Source: Urophycis tenuis | Taxonomy: Eukaryota > Chordata > Actinopteri > Gadiformes > Phycidae | DNA length: 64,000 nt | NCBI GenBank assembly: GCA_036785325.1 | Contig: JAXIVH010000044.1 | Location: 1,490,001 to 1,554,000 of the forward strand | Reading direction: 5' to 3' | Shown here: positions 47,801 through 54,474 of the stretch, in pieces | Position numbering within the stretch: position 1 is the first letter of the stretch | Layout of the letters: each line of letters starts with the position of its first letter | The notes under the pieces: generated by a model | The model's database searches: none | What the model was told of the DNA's origin: nothing | The model's input: only the letters and a program-made list of their open reading frames with translations | Translations under genes and position numbers: made by a program

Positions 47801-48440
47801 GGAGTTAACAAAGACGGCAAGTCCGCCACCCGACTTCTTACCGCTCTGTTTGTTCCTGTCCGCCCGAACTACTGTGAAGCCGGCTAGTTCCACTGAGCAG
47901 TCTGGTATGTTCCTGTTCAGCCATGTCTCTGTCAGGCACAACACACTGCATTCCCGGTACTCGCGCTGTCCAGTAATGAGGGCTGATAGTTCGTCCATCT
48001 TGTTGGGCAGTGAGCGAACATTTCCCATGATAACTGAGGGAAGACGGGGCTTGTATCTCCACTTCCTCTCCATCTTCTTGTTCCTCACCATGGCTCCTGC
48101 TCTAGTCCCACACCGCTTTATCCTCAGCTCTTTCGGAATCCCCCTCGGGCACACAGCTGGTCGATCCCGGAGCTGAAGGAGCTCGTCCCACGAGTAGGCG
48201 CCGGTCTATTGTTGTTGTTGTTTAGCGATCGTGGTGATCGCCCTACACATTCTTGTTATTGATCAACCCGTTTAAGAGCCCGCATATAAGCCTAACATAT
48301 GTCCAAACCTAGTGCTAAAGTTCTACAAGTACTATATAGATTAAAGTTTTTAAAAAAACTTTTAATCTAAGAAAAAAGGAAAGTAGATCGGGAGCTGCTG
48401 TATCGGGCTGCCACTCGTTGCGGCGCCAGAACCGGAAAAT
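44856..48440 (-). mobile_element. Near-full-length CR1-group LINE (L2/Rex1-like)
   Basis: Minus-strand LINE of about 3.6 kb. The 3' end at the left reads (on its own strand) GGGGATCAATAAAGGATTATC-like sequence followed by an ATCTT repeat. The 3' UTR spans ~44860-45290, the ORF 45371-48154, and a 5' UTR of ~250 bp may extend to about 48440 (boundary approximate). It sits between sequences of the tRNA/snRNA array. TGTTTCTA occurs at both edges (near 44851 and 48468), but I could not establish a clean target duplication. Confidence 0.8.
45371..48154 (-). CDS. LINE ORF2: AP endonuclease plus reverse transcriptase (927 aa)
   Basis: Endonuclease residues ~40-260: PSVIMGNVRSLPNKMDEL (Asn), VLCLTETWLN (Glu), ALIIVNGDFNHVN (Asp), LPPLGKSDHCLILL (Asp-His). 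A proline/serine-rich linker follows (~440-500). Reverse transcriptase ~520-830: RPSKARGPDDISPRVLK, FRPVALTSHVMKTFERS, DPLQFAYQTHIGVEDAI, IMFFDFSSAFDTVQP (Asp), NTGTPQGTVLSPFLFTLYTS, LQKFSDDSSIVG (Asp pair), then VDTCKFLGVHLNNKLDW. The frame is open, but the usual C-terminal GSFIPSAIRL motif lies downstream in another frame (near 45285-45345), so the last ~30-70 residues appear lost to a late frameshift. It could still supply RT activity. Low decay implies recent insertion. Confidence 0.88.
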   Translation of the reverse strand: MCPRGIPKELRIKRCGTRAGAMVRNKKMERKWRYKPRLPSVIMGNVRSLPNKMDELSALITGQREYRECSVLCLTETWLNRNIPDCSVELAGFTVVRADRNKQSGKKSGGGLAVFVNSKWCNPGHVTTKEITCTPDVELLAVGLRPYYLPREFSAAIVVIVYTPPSAVAARACDVIHSSVADLQTRHPNALIIVNGDFNHVNISKTLTDFTQYVTCSTRGDKTLDLLYANVKEAYSAIALPPLGKSDHCLILLSPIYKPLVRRQPITTRTVQQWSEEAQEALRECYRTTDWGMFQEDYGDDIEGLTQCVTDYIKFCEESVVPTKKVRCLPNSKPWINRDIKVLLNRKRRAFMAGGNDDTQREIQRELRRKLRRAKDCYKSRIEGKLQLNNSREVWAGVRTITGMKTAGGSQEGTKEWADELNLFFNRFDSPTGARSTPPPPSCSTHLPAVPPDPGMAALAPPLPAPPSLSLPFHTHSEAGPMSGPEDSHPLATPPTTPVTSVTPTLTINTSHVRRQLTRIRPSKARGPDDISPRVLKICAEQLAGVFTHLFGLSLRLKKVPTLWKTSCVVPVPNKGRPNAPGDFRPVALTSHVMKTFERSVLDYLKPRVRDCLDPLQFAYQTHIGVEDAIIYLLHIAYTHLERPQSMVRIMFFDFSSAFDTVQPGRLAEKLLVMQVDPDMVAWITNYLTDRPQYVRLRHCLSDMVTSNTGTPQGTVLSPFLFTLYTSDFCYNSRTCHLQKFSDDSSIVGCITGNGEEEYRELVKNFVGWCDGNHLQLNTGKTKELVVDFRRRKSPPLPVSIKGEEVEMVDTCKFLGVHLNNKLDWSDNTEALYRKGQSRLFFLRRLKSFNVCTRLLRMFYQLVVASVTFFAVVCWGGGIGSGGASKLNKLVRRASSVVGMKLDCVEAVTERRMRGKLQAILDNPSQP

Positions 48441-48632
48441 AGGTGCAAAGGATGGTGCAAACAATGTTTCTAGGTGCAAGAACATAAATTATTTACTGAG
48501 TTCAGATGACAGGCCACAGTTGCCCCCTTGACTACAAGCATTTGGGGATAAAGGGTATTGTATTGTGCCCAGTTACACAGTTCTCCATTATGCACCTTGT
48601 TTTGTGAACCTGCATGTCTGTTCAAAGTCATC

Positions 48633-48706
48633 CGTCCCTGGGTGGGCTCGAACCGCCAACCTTTCAGTTAACAGCCGAACGCGCTAGCCTATTGCGCCAC
48701 AGAGAC
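48633..48706 (-). tRNA. tRNA-Asn-GTT: tRNA-Asn (GTT), diverged copy
   Basis: 74-nt cloverleaf on the minus strand: acceptor GTCTCTG with CAGGGAC, anticodon loop CTGTTAA (anticodon GTT), T arm GGCGG-TTCGAGC-CCACC. The T stem has one C-A mismatch (GGTGG in the other copies), the D loop reads AATAGGCTA, and the anticodon stem has a G-T pair. It is found only in unit 1; in the other units this position holds just the first 19 nt. It may be weakly functional or decaying. Confidence 0.75.
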
Positions 48707-48873
48707 TTGTGGAAGATGTTGGTGTCTTTGTATCCTCGTACACAAATGCCAAGTATGACAACATGAGGGAAATTTGCCCATTAGAAGAAGAGGATGCATG
48801 CAACATGAGGCGTCTTGGAGTTTTGATTGTGAAACGCTTGTTTTGTCGACTGGCATATGACTCCAAATGCAAG

Positions 48874-48880
48874 CGTCCCT

Positions 48881-48936
<56 letters not shown>

Positions 48937-48947
48937 ACCACAGAGAC
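48874..48947 (-). tRNA. tRNA-Asn-GTT: tRNA-Asn (GTT), unit 1
   Basis: Arms: acceptor GTCTCTG/CAGGGAC, D arm GTGC-AATCGGTTA-GCGC, anticodon arm TTCGG-CTGTTAA-CCGAA, T arm GGTGG-TTCAAGC-CCACC, discriminator G; 74 nt, all stems pair. It decodes AAC/AAU. The A and B boxes are intact for RNA polymerase III. Unit 1 alone has GTGC rather than GCGC in the D stem, giving a T-G wobble. I see no run of four T directly downstream on its strand, which is unusual for a Pol III gene. Confidence 0.9.
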
Positions 48948-49128
48948 GTCAGGCAGCAGCTGCTGCTGGTGTCAGTCAGTGTATCGGGTACCAAAAGGCT
49001 AAGGACGTCAAAAGATGGCAATTTGATCATTAACTTTGTGTGTTCTGTTCTGGATGTCCAACAGCTGTTGTGTGCTTCCAGATCTGTGTGTGGGTCCCTC
49101 CAAAAGAACAGCTAAAAGGACTTTTATC

Positions 49129-49201
49129 GCCCGGCTAGCTCAGTCGGTAGAGCATGAGACTCTTAATCTCAGGGTCGTGGGTTCGAGCCCCACGTTGGGC
49201 G
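49129..49201 (+). tRNA. tRNA-Lys-CTT: tRNA-Lys (CTT), unit 1
   Basis: 73-nt cloverleaf: acceptor GCCCGGC/GTTGGGC (two G-T pairs), D arm GCTC-AGTCGGTA-GAGC, anticodon arm TGAGA-CTCTTAA-TCTCA (anticodon CTT), T arm GTGGG-TTCGAGC-CCCAC, discriminator G. It decodes AAG. TTTT follows 5 bp after the 3' end as a likely Pol III terminator. It is the only plus-strand tRNA in each unit, divergent from tRNA-Asn. Confidence 0.95.
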
Positions 49202-49454
49202 GTTCCTTTTGGGCAGCATTTTGATTTTGATGTCAAACACTGCTGAAGAACCTTGGGAGAATCAGCATTTATAGGCTTCTTCTTGAACGCCGACTACAAT
49301 AACACAGTATGGTGTAGCCATGAAGAAGTTAGGCTCAAAGGACTTGTGACATGTAATTACACCTAACAACAAAGCTCCGGTTGAGATGATTCTGATATTT
49401 TTTTGGTGAAAAAAAAGCTGGCATCACAATGTAAACTAGGAGACAGGCAATCAC

Positions 49455-49528
49455 AGGTACTGCTGGGAGTTGAACCCAGGGTCTCCTGTTTACAAGACAG
49501 GCGCTTTGACCAGCTAAGCCACAGTACC
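49455..49528 (-). tRNA. tRNA-Thr-TGT: tRNA-Thr (TGT), unit 1
   Basis: 74 nt: acceptor GGTACTG/CAGTACC, D arm GCTT-AGCTGGTCAA-AGC, anticodon arm CCTGT-CTTGTAA-ACAGG (anticodon TGT), T arm CTGGG-TTCAACT-CCCAG. The body is that of the Thr-AGT genes nearby (50281, 50466); only the first anticodon base differs (T for A). It would decode ACA instead of ACU/ACC. A run of eight T lies on its strand ~36 nt downstream. Confidence 0.9.
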
Positions 49529-49646
49529 TCTGCTGTCATAGGGTGAACTTTCTCTGAAATTTGTCCAATGTAGCACTAGCTGATGTGCGTTAATAAAGAA
49601 AAAATGGCAAGGAAAAGGAATCGAAACGACTGGGAGTCTTAACTGC

Positions 49647-49719
49647 AGGTACTGCTGGGATTTAGCCCAGGATCTCCTGTTTACTAGACAGGCACTTTAA
49701 CCAGCTAAGCCACAGCACC
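49647..49719 (-). pseudogene. tRNA-Thr (AGT) pseudogene with a 6-nt T loop, unit 1
   Basis: Anticodon loop CTAGTAA (AGT) and acceptor GGTGCTG/CAGTACC are intact. The T loop is one base short: CTGGG-CTAAAT-CCCAG where sister genes have TTCAAAT. The missing base is conserved C56, which pairs with G19 and is essential to the B box. Unit 1 also has T54 changed to C. Neither Pol III initiation nor folding is expected to be normal. Confidence 0.8.
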
Positions 49720-49964
49720 ACTGGCAGCCAAAGTGAACTTCTTGAGCTAAAAATTGAGAAAACAACAACCTCGGTCTGACATGATTCCTTGGATGCGTGA
49801 GAAAAATAAAGGTTGATTAAGTAGCACATCAGATAACACTCAGTACTTTTGGACTTTATCTCAGGAGATCCTGTGTACTTTGTATGCCCATTGTGTCACA
49901 AAGCATAGAGAGAAGATTGACAGAAAAGTGCAGCAAACACCAGCATCATTTGCAAAGATTACTG

Positions 49965-50037
49965 CGCCAAATGTGGGGCTCAAACCCACAACCCTGAGAA
50001 TAAGAGTCTCATGCTCTACCAACTGAGCTAACCGGGC
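49965..50037 (-). pseudogene. tRNA-Lys (CTT) pseudogene, unit 1
   Basis: A diverged inverted copy of the Lys gene: anticodon arm TGAGA-CTCTTAT-TCTCA (A38 to T), T loop TTTGAGC (C56 to T), acceptor GCCCGGT/ATTTGGC with a C-T mismatch. Loss of C56 damages the B box, so it is probably inactive. Confidence 0.8.
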
Positions 50038-50280
50038 TCGGACTCAACGTTGCGTTTCGGAGAGAACCTTTAAAGTCCAAATGAGTTGTTGACAATTAAC
50101 CAGAATGCTTTGCATGCCATGTCTTTTGTACAGTTCACTTGCTCCTTGCAAAGCTTTCAACTTTAATTTTGAACCCCAACTTTGAATATCTCAAAGTTCG
50201 GGTCCGGTTTAGATGATTCCGATATTTTTTGGGTACACAGAAACTGGCATCACAATGTAAACTAGGAGAAGGGCAATGAC

Positions 50281-50354
50281 AGGTACTGCTGGGAGTTGAA
50301 CCCAGGGTCTCCTGTTTACTAGACAGGCGCTTTGACCAGCTAAGCCACAGTACC
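50281..50354 (-). tRNA. tRNA-Thr-AGT: tRNA-Thr (AGT), second position, unit 1
   Basis: 74 nt: acceptor GGTACTG/CAGTACC, D arm GCTT-AGCTGGTCAA-AGC, anticodon arm CCTGT-CTAGTAA-ACAGG, T arm CTGGG-TTCAACT-CCCAG. All stems pair and both Pol III boxes are intact. With 50466 it forms a pair paralogous to 49455/49647 (same spacing and flanks), so one pair duplicated within the unit. Confidence 0.93.
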
Positions 50355-50465
50355 TCTGCTGTCGCTGAGTGAAATTTCTCTGAAATTGGTCCAACGTGGC
50401 ACTACCTGATGTGCGTTAATAAAGGAAAAATGGTAAGGAAAAGAATTGGAGTCTTACATAACTGC

Positions 50466-50539
50466 AGGTACTGCTAGGATTTGAACCCAGGGTCTCCTGT
50501 TTACTAGACAGGCACTTTAACCAGCTAAGCCACAGCACC
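50466..50539 (-). tRNA. tRNA-Thr-AGT: tRNA-Thr (AGT), third position, unit 1
   Basis: 74 nt: acceptor GGTGCTG/CAGTACC, anticodon loop CTAGTAA, T arm CTGGG-TTCAAAT-CCTAG with one G-T pair. D loop AGCTGGTTAA has the conserved GG. It appears functional. Confidence 0.92.
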
Positions 50540-50571
50540 ACTTGGAGCTAAGGAGAGCTGCTTGAGCGAGC

Positions 50572-50597
50572 GATACTGTCCACTATACTAACGAGGA
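50572..50597 (-). pseudogene. tRNA-Asp 5' fragment, unit 1
   Basis: On the minus strand TCCTCGTTAGTATAGTGGAC then AGTATC matches the acceptor, D arm and A box of eukaryotic tRNA-Asp. The anticodon and T arms are absent. It is a gene scrap. Confidence 0.75.
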
Positions 50598-51065
50598 GAG
50601 GGCATAGGAGCCCAGCAGTCCTCTAAGTCAAAGCGCAACGACTGGACGTCGACTTGGCACAGGAACCCCAAAAGCAGGACAGATTCATCGGAGGTTCTGA
50701 GTAGACCTAGAAGCAGATGGGTCAAACAAACAAAAACAAACAGCCATCCACTACCTGAGATTTTGCATCAATAAATGCCATCAAGGCGCATTGCTGCCTG
50801 CAGCAATTTGCAATTGAGGACTTACATAGGCAAGATGTCAACCGTTCGCAAACAACAATCTTGCCCACAGTCCTTTCTACAAATGAACTGCGTTACCTTA
50901 TTAATGAAGATGATGTCCTTGTTCGGTGCTGCTAACTAAACCAACAATCTCAGACATTTGAAAAGTTCATTCATGGTGGCATAAATTCCACATCTAGTCA
51001 ATTCCCCGTTGACAGCTGCAGTCAACGTAAGTTAAACTTTGGTATTTATTTTCCCACAAGCACAC

Positions 51066-51229
51066 CAGGGGAGAGCGCGGACGCAGTCCCCCACTACCAG
51101 AAATTTTGCAGTCGAGATTCCCACATGTGGGGAATTCGCAGGGGTCAGCACAACCGGAGTGCAATGGCTGAGCCTCGCCCTGGGTGAACCACCTTCTTGA
51201 TCATGGTATCTCCCCTGCCAGGTAAGTAT
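51066..51229 (-). ncRNA. RNU1: U1 spliceosomal snRNA, unit 1
   Basis: 164 nt, full length for vertebrate U1 (~164-165). The 5' end ATACTTACCTGGCAGGGGAG carries the 5' splice-site pairing sequence ACTTACCTG. Stem-loop I GATACCATGATCAAGAAGG (U1-70K site), stem-loop II with ATTGCACTCCGG (U1A site), stem-loop III, an Sm-like AATTTCTGG, and the 3' stem-loop (GGGGACTGCGTCC... CGCTCTCCCCTG) all follow. A candidate PSE (GTAAGCACCATGAT on its strand) lies ~52-65 bp upstream, the expected place for an snRNA promoter. It is likely functional and transcribed by Pol II. Confidence 0.95.
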
Positions 51230-51686
51230 GCCTAGTACACGGCTCACATGCTGGACTGATTCTCTCACATAAGAGTCTACATCATGGTGCTTACATTTTA
51301 CTGACCATTATGCCACAACTAACAAACTACAATCGTTATTGTGATATCTGCACCCGTAAGATACAATTCCAACACTCATTATTCGTAATATAATGAGTGA
51401 GTGAATATCTTTTTTGTTTCATGCTTTGCTGTATTCGACTTCTGGGATTTTGCAGAAAGAAATGCCATCAAGGCTATTAAACACAGGGAAAAGCGTGCCC
51501 CTGGTGGTGGGGTTTTAGGCTACCGTGGTCTCTGGACAACCCCGATTCATATTGCCTCACAAACAGAGCGGCACACCGTCACCGGTGACACGGCATTTCT
51601 GGGACAATGCTGAATTGCACGGAGCAGCATTTGGAGCTGGAGGAGCTTTCAGAGGGAGAGAGCAATCATTTTCACAGTAATGCAGA

Positions 51687-51804
51687 GCTCTGCCACATGG
51701 CAAAGCCCACCAGAAAAATTCCCTAAACTCTTGGGTGTTCCTCTCCACGGAAGTCTTTAGTAAAAGGCGAAAGGCTTGTACGATTTGTAGAGAAACCAGA
51801 GTTA
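51687..51804 (-). ncRNA. RNU5: U5 spliceosomal snRNA, unit 1
   Basis: ~118 nt, normal for U5. Read on the minus strand: ACTCTGGTTTCTCTACAAAT, the invariant loop I in CTTTCGCCTTTTACTAAAG (aligns exons in the spliceosome), CCGTGGAGAGGAACA, an Sm site AATTTTTCTGG, and a 3' hairpin GCTTTGCC-ATGT-GGCAGAGC. Ends are approximate by 2-3 nt. Upstream, CAGTTTACCAAG at about -46 to -58 is a possible PSE (inference). Loop I, Sm site and terminal hairpin are all present, so it is probably functional. Confidence 0.9.
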
Positions 51805-51878
51805 ACACATGCACCTGCTGCCACGGCCCGCCTGTCCCACTCGCCGGCTTGGTAAACTGCCCAACGGTGGCCCTCTAT

Positions 51879-51969
51879 GTTTAATATGTAGTCCCCACAT
51901 AGAGGACATATCAGACATTAAGCTGATAAGAACAGATACTTGATCTTAGCCAAAAGGCAGAGAAGCGAT
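51879..51969 (-). pseudogene. Truncated U2 snRNA-like sequence lacking the branch-point recognition site, unit 1
   Basis: The minus strand begins ATCGCTTCTCTGCCTTTTGG, CTAAGATCAAGTATCTG, TTCTTATCAGCTTAATG: clear 5' domain of U2. Canonical U2 has GTGTAGTATC here; five bases are missing, removing the GTAGTA that pairs with the intron branch point. Similarity fades after CATATTAAAC, before the Sm site, and the following ~75 bp leads into the U5 gene. It cannot act as normal U2. Confidence 0.85.
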
Positions 51970-52110
51970 GGCCAACAGCGGCCTGTGACGGAACACGCAC
52001 TGCCGATGGAGCAACCTCAACCTCTGGTCTTGCATGTCGTTGTGCACAACAATGCGCTACCTTTTGAAGCCGCGCCCCCGGGAAAACAACTGCTTGGAAA
52101 TCGGGCTCCA

Positions 52111-52139
52111 GGATGACACGCACATTCGTGAAGCCTTCT
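52111..52139 (+). pseudogene. U6 snRNA 3' fragment, unit 1
   Basis: GGATGACACGCACATTCGTG then AAGCCTTC matches the 3' end of U6 (one A-to-C change in ACGCAAATTCG). The catalytic ACAGAGA region and 5' stem are absent. Confidence 0.8.
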
Positions 52140-52164
52140 ATCTTTATCAGGATTTTAGAAAGTA

Positions 52165-52358
52165 TTCTGACCCTTTACTCAGCACTTAGTTTAAGGGCCT
52201 TTGGCAGCAATGACAGCCTCAAGTCTTCTTTGGCATGATGCAACAAAATTTGCACACCAGGATTTGGGGCGTTTCTGCCATTCTTCTCTGCAGATCCTGT
52301 CAAGCTCTGTCAGGTTGGATGGGGACCGTCGGTGGACAGCCATTTTCTGGTCTCTCTT
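52165..52358 (-). pseudogene. Tc1-like transposase C-terminal fragment, unit 2
   Basis: The minus strand encodes LTELDRICREEWQKRPKSWC then ANFVASCQRRLEAVIAAKG, the usual C-terminal end of fish Tc1/mariner transposases (EEW...VASMPRR...VI.AKG). No inverted terminal repeat or catalytic DDE region remains. The longer frame around it (52191-52946) runs through tRNA genes and is not a protein. Confidence 0.75.
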
Positions 52359-52528
52359 TGGGCAGCGTTTTGATTTTGATGTCAAACCCTGCTGAAGAAC
52401 CTTGGGAGAATGAGCATTGATGGGCTTCTTCTTGAGCGCCCACTGCAAAAACACAGCATGGTGTAGCCATGAGGAACACTTGTGACATGTAATTACACCT
52501 AACAAGACTAGCCACAAGCACACGCATT

Positions 52529-52547
52529 CCGATTGCGCCACAGAGAC
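52529..52547 (-). pseudogene. tRNA-Asn 5' fragment, unit 2
   Basis: GTCTCTGTGGCGCAATCGG, the first 19 nt of tRNA-Asn, where unit 1 has a whole gene (48633-48706). The remainder is deleted. Confidence 0.85.
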
Positions 52548-52714
52548 TTGTGGAAGATCTTGGTGTCTGTGTATCCTCGTACACAAATGCCAAGTATGAC
52601 AACATGAGGGAAATTTGCCCATTAGAAGAAGAGGATACATGCAACATGAGGCGTCTTGGAGTTTTGATTGTGAAACGCTTGTTTTGTCGACTGGCATATG
52701 ACTCCAAATGCAAG

Positions 52715-52721
52715 CGTCCCT

Positions 52722-52782
<61 letters not shown>

Positions 52783-52788
52783 AGAGAC
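52715..52788 (-). tRNA. tRNA-Asn-GTT: tRNA-Asn (GTT), unit 2
   Basis: As 48874-48947, but with the canonical D stem GCGC/GCGC. Confidence 0.93.
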
Positions 52789-52971
52789 GTCAGGCAGCAG
52801 CTGCTGGTGTCAGTCAGAGTATCGGGTACCAAAAGGCTAAGGACGTCAAAAGATGGCAATTTGATCATTAACTTTGTGTGGAACCCACTGTTCTGGATGT
52901 CCAACAGCTGTTGTGTGCTTCCAGATCTGTGTGTGGGTCCCTCCAAAAGAACAGCTAAAAGGACTTTTATC

Positions 52972-53044
52972 GCCCGGCTAGCTCAGTCGGTAGAGCATGA
53001 GACTCTTAATCTCAGGGTCGTGGGTTCGAGCCCCACGTTGGGCC
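52972..53044 (+). tRNA. tRNA-Lys-CTT: tRNA-Lys (CTT), unit 2
   Basis: Identical body to unit 1, but the discriminator base is C rather than G (GTTGGGCC before GTTCC). Confidence 0.93.
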
Positions 53045-53297
53045 GTTCCTTTTGGGCAGCATTTTGATTTTGATGTCAAACACTGCTGAAGAACCTTGGG
53101 AGAATCAGCATTTATAGGCTTCTTCTTGAACGCCGACTACAATAACACAGTATGGTGTAGCCATGAAGAAGTTAGGCTCAAAGGACTTGTGACATGTAAT
53201 TACACCTAACAACAAAGCTCCGGTTGAAATGATTCTGATATTTTTTTGGTGAAAAAAAAGCTGGCATCACAATGTAAACTAGGAGACAGGCAATCAC

Positions 53298-53371
53298 AGG
53301 TACTGCTGGGAGTTGAACCCAGGGTCTCCTGTTTACAAGACAGGCGCTTTGACCAGCTAAGCCACAGTACC
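53298..53371 (-). tRNA. tRNA-Thr-TGT: tRNA-Thr (TGT), unit 2
   Basis: Same as 49455-49528, anticodon TGT. Confidence 0.9.
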
Positions 53372-53489
53372 TCTGCTGTCATAGGGTGAACTTTCTCTGA
53401 AATTTGTCCAATGTAGCACTAGCTGATGTGCGTTAATAAAGAAAAAATGGCAAGGAAAAGGAATCGAAACGACTGGGAGTCTTAACTGC

Positions 53490-53562
53490 AGGTACTGCTG
53501 GGATTTAACCCAGGATCTCCTGTTTACTAGACAGGCACTTTAACCAGCTAAGCCACAGCACC
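53490..53562 (-). pseudogene. tRNA-Thr (AGT) pseudogene, unit 2
   Basis: T loop TTAAAT: C56 deleted as in unit 1, but T54 retained. Confidence 0.8.
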
Positions 53563-53807
53563 ACTGGCAGCCAAAGTGAACTTCTTGAGCTAAAAATTGA
53601 GAAAACAACAACCTCGGTCTGACATGATTCCTTGGATGCGTGAGAAAAATAAAGGTTGATTAAGTAGCACATCAGATAACACTCAGTACTTTTGGACTTT
53701 ATCTTAGGAGATCCTGTGTACTTTGTATGCCCATTGTGTCACAAAGCATAGAGAGAAGATTGACAGAAAAGTACAGCAAACACCAGCATCATTTGCAAAG
53801 ATTACTG

Positions 53808-53880
53808 CGCCAAATGTGGGGCTCAAACCCACAACCATGAGAATAAGAGTCTCATGCTCTACCAACTGAGCTAACCGGGC
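53808..53880 (-). pseudogene. tRNA-Lys (CTT) pseudogene, unit 2
   Basis: Same defects as 49965-50037. The variable loop begins TGG rather than GGG, a type-B marker. Confidence 0.8.
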
Positions 53881-54041
53881 TCGGACTCAACTGCTACGTT
53901 GCGTTTCGGAGAGAACCTTTAAAGTCCAAATGAGTTGTTGACAATTAACCAGAATGCTTTGCATGCCATGTCTTTTGTACAGTTCACTTGCTCCTTGCAA
54001 AGCTTTCAACTTTAATTTTGAACCCCAACTTTGAATATCTC

Positions 54042-54209
54042 CTCTGTTAGATTGGTTTGGATAGGTTGAGGGCCACAACACTTCAATAGAAAGATTCTGA
54101 TCAATGTTACAAAGGAATGCACTATTTGTGTGGCAAACAAACAATCAAAGGCTAAGTTATTCCTTCACAGAGGCAATCTCATAATATGCGATAGACATTG
54201 GTTGCAAAA
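54042..54209. repeat. Type-B-specific ~168-bp segment, unit 2
   Basis: Begins CTCTGTTAGATTGG and ends GGTTGCAAAAGG; type-A units have only AAAGTTCGG here. No gene is seen; the 85-codon minus frame crossing it is not protein-like. Confidence 0.85.
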
Positions 54210-54289
54210 GGTCCGGTTTAGATGATTCCGATATTTTTTTGGTACACAGAAACTGGCACCACAATGTAAACTAGGAGAAGGGCAATGAC

Positions 54290-54363
54290 AGGTACTGCTG
54301 GGAGTTGAACCCAGGGTCTCCTGTTTACTAGACAGGCGCTTTGACCAGCTAAGCCACAGTACC
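54290..54363 (-). tRNA. tRNA-Thr-AGT: tRNA-Thr (AGT), second position, unit 2
   Basis: Same as 50281-50354. Confidence 0.93.
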
Positions 54364-54474
54364 TCTGCTGTCGCTGAGTGAAATTTCTCTGAAATTGGTC
54401 CAACGTGGCACTACCTGATGTGCGTTAATAAAGGAAAAATGGTAAGGAAAAGAATTGGAGTCTTACATAACTGC

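Larger units (their letters stand above)
48471..52140. repeat. tRNA/snRNA array, unit 1 (type A, left end altered)
   Basis: First array unit right of the LINE. Type-A markers are shared with unit 3: GGATGCATGC, GGACTTTATCTCAGG, GCACCCGTAAG, ATATTGCCTCAC, and absence of the ~168-bp segment after the Lys pseudogene. Its left 160 bp (48471-48630) is unique and replaces the Tc1 fragment of other units. Gene-free spacers: 50598-51065 and 51240-51686 hold no recognised gene; each contains a diverged copy of a TTTTGCA...AAATGCCATCAAGGC motif (near 50762 and 51450). Confidence 0.9.

Noticed and set aside
48684..49030. 62- and 113-codon minus frames at the array edge
   Set aside because: Antisense or sense readings across the Asn tRNA genes and flanks; no independent coding signal.
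50209..50394. 61-codon frame overlapping the Thr tRNA
   Set aside because: The AGQSACLVNRRPWVQLPAV stretch is the Thr tRNA in translation.
51401..51613. 70-codon frame between U1 and U5 as a small gene
   Set aside because: Identical in every unit but without protein-like features; it lies in spacer that shares a duplicated AAATGCCATCAAGGC motif with the 50.76-kb spacer.
51879..51969. Functional U2 snRNA gene
   Set aside because: The branch-point recognition site and the Sm site are both missing.
52191..52946. 251-codon minus-strand frame (also at 56200 and 60043) as a protein gene
   Set aside because: It runs through tRNA-Asn and non-coding unit sequence; only its C-terminal ~45 codons, a Tc1 transposase scrap, are protein-like.
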